DNA of 64,000 nt from Apostichopus japonicus (lineage: Eukaryota > Echinodermata > Holothuroidea > Aspidochirotida > Stichopodidae). Positions 57,001-64,000 of the stretch are shown here, in pieces. Below the pieces are notes generated by a model, which did not search any database, was not told the DNA's origin, and worked only from the letters and a program-made list of their open reading frames with translations. The stretch covers positions 26,473,398 through 26,537,397 of the forward strand of contig NC_092577.1 of NCBI RefSeq assembly GCF_037975245.1. Direction: 5' to 3'. The translations under genes were made by a program, and so were the position numbers. Each line of letters begins with the position of its first letter. The stretch's first letter is position 1.

Positions 57001-60000
57001 TTCGATTTATCGGTACCGCACATTCCATTTATCGGTATCGTACCTTCGGTTTACCGATATCGCACATTCGATTTATCGGCACCGCAAATTCGATTTATCG
57101 GTACCGCACATTCGATTAATCGGTATCGCACATTCTATTTATCGGTACCGCACATTCGATTTATCGGTATCGCAAATTCGATTAATCGGTATCGCACATT
57201 CGATTTATCGGTAACGCAGTTTCTATTTATCGGTACCGCACATTCCATTTATCGGTATCGCAAATTCGATTAATAGGTATCGCCCATTCGATTAAACGGT
57301 ATCGCACATTCTATTTATCGGTATCGCACAATCTATTAATCGGTCTCGCACATTCGATCTATCGGCACCGCACATACGATTTATCGGTACCGCACATTTG
57401 ATTTATCGTTATCGAACATTCGATTTATCGGTACCGCAATATCGATTTATCGGTACCGCACAATCGATTAATCGGTATTGCACATTCCATTTATCGGATC
57501 CGCACATTTGATTTATCGTTATCGCACATTCGATTTATCGGCACCGCACATTCGATTAATCGATACCGCAATATCGATTTATCGGTATCGCACATTCGAT
57601 TTATCGTTACCGCACATTCTATTTATCGGTATCGTAAATTCGATTTATCGGTCTCGCACATTCGATTTATCGTTACCGCACATTCTATTTATCGGTATCG
57701 TAAATTCGATTTATCGGTCTCGCACATTCGATTTATCGGTAGCAATATCGATTAATCGGTACCGCACATTCGATTTATCGGTACCGCACAATCGATTTAT
57801 CGGTATCGCACAATCGATTAATCGGTCTCGCACATTCGATTTATCGGTAGCGCACATTCCATTTATCGGCACTGCACATTCGATTTATCGGCACCGTACA
57901 TTCGATTTATAGGTACCGCAATATCGATTTATCGGTATCGCACATTCGATTTATCGGTAACGCAGTTTCCATTTATCGGTAGCGCACATTCGATTTATCG
58001 GTATCGGAAATTCGATTAATAGGTATCGCACATTCGATTAAACGGTATCGCACATTCGATTTATCGGTAACGCATATTCGATTTATCGGTATCGCATATT
58101 CGATTAATCGGTATCGCACGTTCTTTTTATCGGTACCGCACATTCGATTTATCGGTAACGCATATTCGATTTATCGGTATCGCACATTCCATTATTGGTA
58201 TCGCACATTCGATTTATCGGTATCGCTAATTCGATTTATCGGTACCGCAATATCGATTTATCGGTATCGCACATACGATTTATCGGTACCGCACATTCGA
58301 TTTATCGGTACCGCACATTCGATTTATCGGTATCGCATATTCGATTAATCGGTATCGCACGTTCGATTTATCGGTACCGCACATTCCATTTATCGGTATC
58401 GTACATTCGATTTACCGATATCGCACATTCGATTTATCGGCACCGCACATTCGATTTATCGGTACCGCAATATCGATTTATCGGTATCGCACATTCGATT
58501 TATCGGTACCGCACATTCGATTTATCGGTATCGCAAATTCGATTAATCGGTATCGCACATTCGATTTATCGGTAACGCAGTTTCGATTTATCGGTACCGC
58601 ACATTCTATTTATCGGTTTCGCAAATTCGATTAATAGGTATCGCACATTCGATTAAACGGTATCGCACATTCGATTTATCGGTAACGCACTTTCGATTTA
58701 TCGGTCCCGCACATTCGATTTATCAGTAAAGCACATTCTATTTATCGGTATCGCACAATCTATTAATCGGTCTTGCACATTCGATTTATCGGCACCGCAC
58801 ATATATTTATCGGTACCGCACATTTGATTTATCGTTATCGCACATTCGATTTATCGGCACCGCACATTCGATTTATCGATACCGCAATATCGATTTATCG
58901 GTATCGCACATTCGATTTATCGTTACCGCACATTCTATTTATCGGTATCGTAAATTCGATTTATCGGTCTCGCACATTCGATTTATCGGTAGCAATATCG
59001 ATTAATCGGTACCGCACATTCGATTTATCGGTACCGCACAATCGATTTATCGGTATCGCACAATCGATTAATCGGTCTCGCACATTCGATTTATCGGTAG
59101 CGCACATTCCATTTATCGGCACTGCACATTCGATTTATCGGCACCGTACATTCGATTTATAGGTACCGCAATATCGATTTATCGGTATCGCACATTCGAT
59201 TTATCGTTACCGCACATTCTATTTATCGGTATCGTAAATTCGATTTATCGGTCTCGCACATTCGATTTATCGGTAGCAATATCGATTAATCGGTACCGCA
59301 CATTCGATTTATCGGTACCGCACAATCGATTTATCGGTATCGCACAATCGATTAATCGGTCTCGCACATTCGATTTATCGGTAGCGCACATTCCATTTAT
59401 CGGCACTGCACATTCGATTTATCGGCACCGTACATTCGATTTATAGGTACCGCAATATCGATTAATCGGTATCGCACATTCGATTTATCGGTAACGTAGT
59501 TTCGATTTATCGGTACCGCAAATTCGATTTATCGGTATCGCAAATTCGATTAATAGGTTTTGCACATTCGATTAAACGGTATCGCACATTCGATTTATCG
59601 GTACCGCACATTCGATTTATCGGTACCGCACATACGATTTATCGTTACCGCACATTTGATTTATCGTTATCGCACATTCGATTTATCGGTACCGCAATAT
59701 CGATTTATCGGTACCGCACAATCGATTAATCGGTACCGCACATTCCATTTATCGGTACCACACATTCGATTTATCGTTATCGCACATTCGATTTATCGGT
59801 ACCGCAATATCGATTTATCGGTACCGCACATTCGATTAATCGGTATCACACGTTCGATTTATCGGTATCGCACATTCCATTATTGGTATCGCACATTCGA
59901 TTTATCGGTATCGCGAATTCGATTTATCGGTACCGCACATTCGATTTATCGGTACCGCAATATCGATTTATTGGTATCGCACATTCGATTGACCGGTATC

Positions 60001-61256
60001 GCACATTCGATTTATCGGCATCGCACATTCGATTTATCGGTACCGCAATATCGATTTATCGGTATGGCACATTCGATTTATCGGTACGGTACCTCTCATT
60101 GATTTATCGGTATCGCACATTCGATTAATCGGTATCGCACATTCGATTAAACGGTATCGCACGTTCTTTTTATCGGTACCGCACATTCGATTTATCGGTA
60201 ACGCACATTCGATTTATCGGTAACGCATATTCCATTATCGGTATCGCATATTCGATTTATCGGTATCGCACATTCGATTTATCGGTACCGCGAATTCCAT
60301 TTATCGGTACCGCACATTCGATTTATCGGTACCGCAATATCGATTTGTCGGTATCGCACATTCGATTGACCGGTATCGCACATTCGATTTATCGGTATTG
60401 CACATCCGATTTATCGGTACCGCACATTCGATTTATCGGTATCGCAAATTCAATTAATCGGTATCGCACATTCGATTAAACGGTACCGCACTTTCGATTA
60501 AACGGTATCGCACATTCGATTTATCGGTAACGCACTTTCGATTTATCGGTACCGCACATTCGATTTATCGGTATCGTACATTCGATTAATCGGTATCGCA
60601 TATTCGATTAAACGGTATCGCACATTCGATTTATCGGTAACGCACTTTCGATTTATCGGCACCGCACATTCGATTGATCGGCACCGCACATTCGATTTAT
60701 CGGTACCGCACAATCGATTTATCGGTACCGCACATTCGATTAATCGGTATCGCAAGTTCGATTTATCGGTATCGCACATTCCATTATTGGTATCGCGAAT
60801 TCGATTTATCGGTACCGCACATTCTATTTATCGGTACCGCAATATCGATTTATCGGTATCGCACATTCGATTGAACGGTACCGCACTTTCGATTTATCGG
60901 TATCGCAAATTCGATAAATCGGTATCGCACATTCGATTAAACGGTATCGCACATTCGATTTATCGGTAACGCACTTTCGATTTATCGGTACCGCACATTC
61001 GATTTATCGGTATCGCAAATTCGATTAATCGGTATCGCACATTCGATTAAACGGTATCGCACCTTCGATTTATCGGTAACGCACTTTCGATTTATCGTAA
61101 CCGCACATTCGATTTATCGGCACCGCACATTCGATTTATCGGTACCGCAATATCGATTTATCGGTATCGCACATACGATTAAACGGTTCCGCACTTTCGA
61201 TTAAACGGTATCGCACATTCGATTTATCGGTACCGCACATTCGATTTATCGGTATC
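50921..61256. repeat. 10.5-kb tandem duplication, copy 2 (10.3 kb)
   Basis: Follows copy 1 at +10,551 bp to about 56119, then +10,112 bp after the 439-bp deletion, then +10,330 bp after the 218-bp gain in C. It ends at GGTATC near 61256, where the sequence goes on with CCAAATTCG, the order that would have followed 50926 before the duplication. Shared private variants rule out coincidental similarity between standard units. Confidence 0.87.
54018..56898. repeat. Core HOR unit 10 (2,881 bp, short type, E-F deleted)
   Basis: Order: D 54018, C 54531, H 55034, J 55557, a shortened E, then D of the next unit. The length is 3,320 minus 439 bp. The missing piece corresponds to about 45549-46007 of unit 8 and includes the whole F block. 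The junction lies within TCGATTTATCGGTAACGCAC at about 56100-56119. C has the same CATATATTTATCGATACC junction as unit 8, and GATTTATTGGTAGC recurs near 54673. Confidence 0.87.
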
Positions 61257-61640
61257 CCAAATTCGATTAATCGGTATCGCACGTTCTATTTATCGGTACC
61301 GCACATTCCATTTATCGGTATCGTACATTCGATTTACCGATATCGCACATTCGATTTATCGGTAACGCACTTTCGATTTATCGGAACCGCACATTCGATT
61401 TATCGGCACCGCACATTCGATTTATCGGTACCGCAATATCGATTTATCGGTATCGCACCTACGATTTATCGGTACCGCACATTCGAATTATCGGTACCGC
61501 ACATTCGATTAATCGGTATCGCACGTTCGATTTATCGGTACCGCACATTCGATTTATCGGTATCGTACATTCGATTAATCGGTATCGCACGTTCGATTTA
61601 TCGGTACCGCACGTTCGATTTATCGGTACCGCACATTCGA
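56899..61640. repeat. Core HOR unit 11 (last, long type)
   Basis: Order: D 56899, A 57478, G 58195, C 58773, a second partial C at 59205-59455, H 59560, J 60083, E 60543, F 60787, then degenerate D-like sequence. The landmarks follow unit 9 at +10,112 bp up to C and +10,330 bp after it. The extra 218 bp is a 284-bp duplication inside C (13 monomers minus 2) less a 66-bp loss near 59455-59475. Private variants shared with unit 9 include GTACCTTCGG (near 57041), GGTACCTCTCATTG (near 60088) and CGCAAGTTCG (near 60751). The right limit is approximate, because no TTATGGGTATCGC start follows. Confidence 0.82.
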
Positions 61641-64000
61641 TTTATCGGTATCGTACGTTCGATTAATCGGTATCGCACGTTCGATTTATCGGTACCGCAC
61701 ATTCCATTTATCGGTATCGTACATTCGATTTACCGATATCGCACGTTCGATTTATCGGCACCGTACATTCGATTTATCGGTACCGCACATTCGATTAATC
61801 GGTATCGCACGTTCGATTTATCGGTACCGCACATTCGATTATTCGGTATCGCAAATTCGATTAATCGGTATCGCACATTCGATTTATCGGTAACGCAGTT
61901 TCTATTTATCGGTACCGCACATTCCATTTATCGGTATCGCAAATTCGATTAATAGGTATCGCCCATTCGATTAAACGGTATCGCACATTCTATTTATCGG
62001 TATCGCACAATCTATTAATCGGTCTCGCACATTCGATTTTTCGGCCCCGCACATTCGATTAATCGATACCGCAATACCGATTTATCGGTCTCGCACATTC
62101 GATTTATCGGTACCGCACAATCGATTTATCGGTATCGCACAATCGATTAATCGGTCTCGCACATTCCATTTATCGGTAGCGCACATTCTATTTATCGGCA
62201 CTGCACATTCGATTTATCGGCACCGTACATTCGATTTATAGGTACCGCAATATCGATTTATCGGTTTCGCACATTCGATTTATCGGTAACGCAGTTTCGA
62301 TTTATCGGTACCGCACATTCGATTTATCGGTATCGCAAATTCGATTAATAGGTATCGCACATTCGATTAAACGGTATCGCACATTCGATTTATCGGTAAC
62401 GCATATTCGATTAATCGGTATCGCACATTATTTTTATCGGTACCGCACATTCCATTATTGGTATCGCACATTCGATTTATCGGTATCGCACATTCGATTT
62501 ATCGGTACCGCACATTCGATTAATCGGTAACGCACATTCGATTTATTGGTATCGCACCTTCGATTTATCGGTAACGCACTTTCGATTTATCGGAACCGCA
62601 CATTCGATTTATCGGTACCGCACATTCTGTTTATCGGTACCGCAATATCGATTTATCGGTATCGCACATTCGATTAAACGGTATCGCACCTTCGATTTAT
62701 CGGAACCGCACATTCGATTTATCGGCACCGCACATTCGATTTATCGGTACCGCAATATCGATTTATCGGTATCGCACATACGATTTATCGGTACCGCACA
62801 TTCGATTTATCGGTACCGCACATTCGATTTATTGGTATCGCATATTCGATTAATCGGTATCGCACGTTCGATTTATCGGTACCGCACATTCCATTTATCG
62901 GTATCGTACATTCGATTTACCGATATCGCACATTCGATTTATCGGCACTGCACATTCGATTTATCGGTACCGCAATATCGATTTATCGGTAGCGCACATT
63001 CGATTTATCGGTACCGCAATATCGATTTATCGGTATCGCAGATTCGATTTATCGTCACCGCACATTCGATTTATCGGTACCGCAATATCGATTTATCGGT
63101 CCCGCACAATCGATTTATAGGTATCGCACATTCGATTAATCGGTACCGCAATATCGATTTATCGGTATCGCACATTGGATTTATCGGCACCGCACATTCG
63201 ATTTATCGGTACCGCAATATCGATTTATCGGTCCCGCACAATCGATTTATAGGTATCGCACATTCGATTAATCGGGCTCGCACATTCGATTTATCTGCAC
63301 CGCACATTCGATTTATCGGTACCGCACATTCGATTGATCGGTACCGCACATTCGATTTATCGGTATCGCAAATTCGATTAATAGGTATCGCACATTCGAT
63401 TAAACGGTATCGCACATTCGATTTATCGGTAACGCACTTTCGATTTATCGGTCCCGCACATTCGATTTATCGGTACCGCACATTCTATTTATCGGTATCG
63501 CACCATCGATTAATAGGTCTCGCACGTTCGATTTATCGGTATCGCACATTCCATTACTGGTATCGCACATTCGATTTATCGGTATCGCGAATTCGATTTA
63601 TCGGTACCGCGAATTCGATTTATCGGTACCGCAATAACGATTTATCGGTATGGTACAATCGATTTATCGGTATGGTACAATCGATTTATCGGTACGGTAC
63701 CGCAAATTCTATTTATCGGTATCGCAAATTCGATTAATCGGTATCGCACATTCGATTAAACGGTATCGCACATTCGATTTATCGGTAACGCACATTCGAT
63801 TTATCGGTACCGCACCTTCGATTCATCAGTACAGCACATTCGACTTATCGGTATCGTAAATTTAATAATCGGTATCGCGCATTCGATTGATCGGTATCGC
63901 AACTTCGATTTATCGGTCCCGCACAATCGATTTAAAGGTATCGCAATATCGATTAATCGGTCTCGCACATTCTATTTATCGGTACCGCACTTTCGATTTA
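61641..64000. repeat. Right heterogeneous satellite segment
   Basis: Monomer order departs from the core. D-like and A-like stretches are present (about 61700-62260) but shortened: A lacks its GGATCC monomer and reads TTTTTCGGCCCCGC near 62036. The region has a 126- to 153-bp local repetition of CAATATCG, GGTCCCGCACAATCG and TATAGGTATCGC near 63080 and 63218, two successive GGTATGGTACAATCG monomers near 63648 and 63670, and another GGTACGGTACC near 63690. Odd monomers such as GACTTATCGG (63841) and AATTTAATAATCGG (63859) are frequent. The open frame of 301 codons at 62832-63737 is a repeat by-product. I see no gene or unique sequence. Confidence 0.75.

Larger units (their letters stand above)
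1..64000. repeat. 22-bp satellite array filling the window
   Basis: Every line of the window is made of direct copies of a 22-bp monomer, CGATTTATCGG joined to TACCGCACATT. The commonest variation lies in two places. The ATTTAT core is replaced by ATTAAT, ATTAAA, ATTGAT, ATCTAT or AATTAT, and the GGTACCGCACATT part is replaced by forms with GGTATCGC, GGTAACGC, GGCACCGC or GGTCTCGC and CAATAT, CACTTT or CACGTT. Most monomers are exactly 22 bp; a few recurring ones are 20, 21 or 26 bp. All copies have the same orientation. I saw no foreign insertion. The monomer contains short dyads: CGGTACCG, near-palindromic CGATTTATCG, and in variants the perfect CGATTAATCG, CGATATCG and ATCGAT. Organisation of this kind is typical of eukaryotic satellite DNA; the chromosomal location and taxon cannot be told from sequence alone. 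Confidence 0.97.

Noticed and set aside
3540-57500. GGATCC, GAATTC, GGTACC and ATCGAT sites as functional or vector-derived restriction sites
   Set aside because: They are ordinary variants of the monomer recurring at HOR spacing. No vector or linker sequence is present.
40370-61256. Assembly artefact as the explanation for the 10.5-kb and 7.9-kb duplications
   Set aside because: Not excluded, but less likely: the copies differ by private events (439-bp loss, 218-bp gain, 66-, 88- and 110-bp changes, single-base variants) that a simple assembly copy would not have. Spanning long reads would decide.
62832-63737. Open reading frame of 301 codons, the longest in the window, and about 130 similar frames of 60-218 codons elsewhere, as repeat-protein genes
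   Set aside because: The peptide period of 22 residues follows from three 22-bp monomers and a monomer without + strand stops. Frames begin wherever a variant gives ATG, or at TTG in GTCTTGCACATT or ATTGGTATCG. They overlap in several phases, end at chance TAA in ATTAAT or ATTAAA, and are broken by -1, -2 and +4 monomers. I see no ribosome binding context, splice structure or sign of codon-level constraint.
1-64000. CRISPR array
   Set aside because: The repeats are directly adjacent with no unique spacers, the variation is spread within monomers, and there is no cas gene or leader.
1-64000. Telomeric or simple-sequence repeat
   Set aside because: The 22-bp monomer has no G-rich strand of the telomere type and forms HORs, which telomere repeats do not.
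1-64000. Prokaryotic origin (plasmid iterons, repeat-rich surface protein gene)
   Set aside because: Iteron clusters are short and flanked by a rep gene. No bacterial gene, promoter or terminator is present in 64 kb, and an array of this size with HORs is a eukaryotic satellite feature.

Overview
This window contains no gene that I can support. All 64 kb is one head-to-tail satellite DNA array built from a 22-bp monomer. The consensus monomer is CGATTTATCGG followed directly by TACCGCACATT. I found no inverted segment, transposon, unique sequence, RNA gene or CRISPR-like spacer anywhere. An uninterrupted array of about 2,900 short monomers with multi-kilobase higher-order repeats (HORs) points to eukaryotic heterochromatin (centromeric, pericentromeric or subtelomeric). 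The consensus has 3 CpG in 22 bp (observed/expected about 2.75), which argues against long exposure to heavy germline CpG methylation. I cannot name the organism.

Layout. (1) 1-2650: heterogeneous monomers with one partial 964-bp period. (2) 2651-10906: four copies of a 1,735-bp HOR, the last two separated by a 1,382-bp block. (3) 10907-13659: transition. (4) 13660 to about 61640: a homogenised core of eleven HOR units. Each unit is made from a fixed order of sub-blocks that I call D, (A), (G), C, H, J, E, F. The short unit is 3,320 bp (151 monomers, net -2 bp). The long unit is 4,374 bp (199 monomers, net -4 bp) and adds block A. (5) About 61641-64000: heterogeneous monomers again.

The core records a readable history of unequal exchange. 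It holds tandem duplications of 1,297 bp, 4,374 bp, about 7.9 kb and about 10.5 kb, plus deletions of 439, 110 and 66 bp. Several junctions can be placed to within 14-20 bp, and the larger ones fall in the same part of the monomer, around CGATTTATCGGTA. Offsets between copies close exactly when the individual insertions and deletions are added up.

The many open reading frames of 60-301 codons are by-products. The consensus monomer has no stop triplet on the + strand in any frame, and because 22 is not a multiple of 3 a frame passes through all three phases and gives a 22-residue peptide period every 66 bp. Many of these frames begin at TTG rather than ATG, and all change phase at length-variant monomers. 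They are listed under rejected observations, not as genes.
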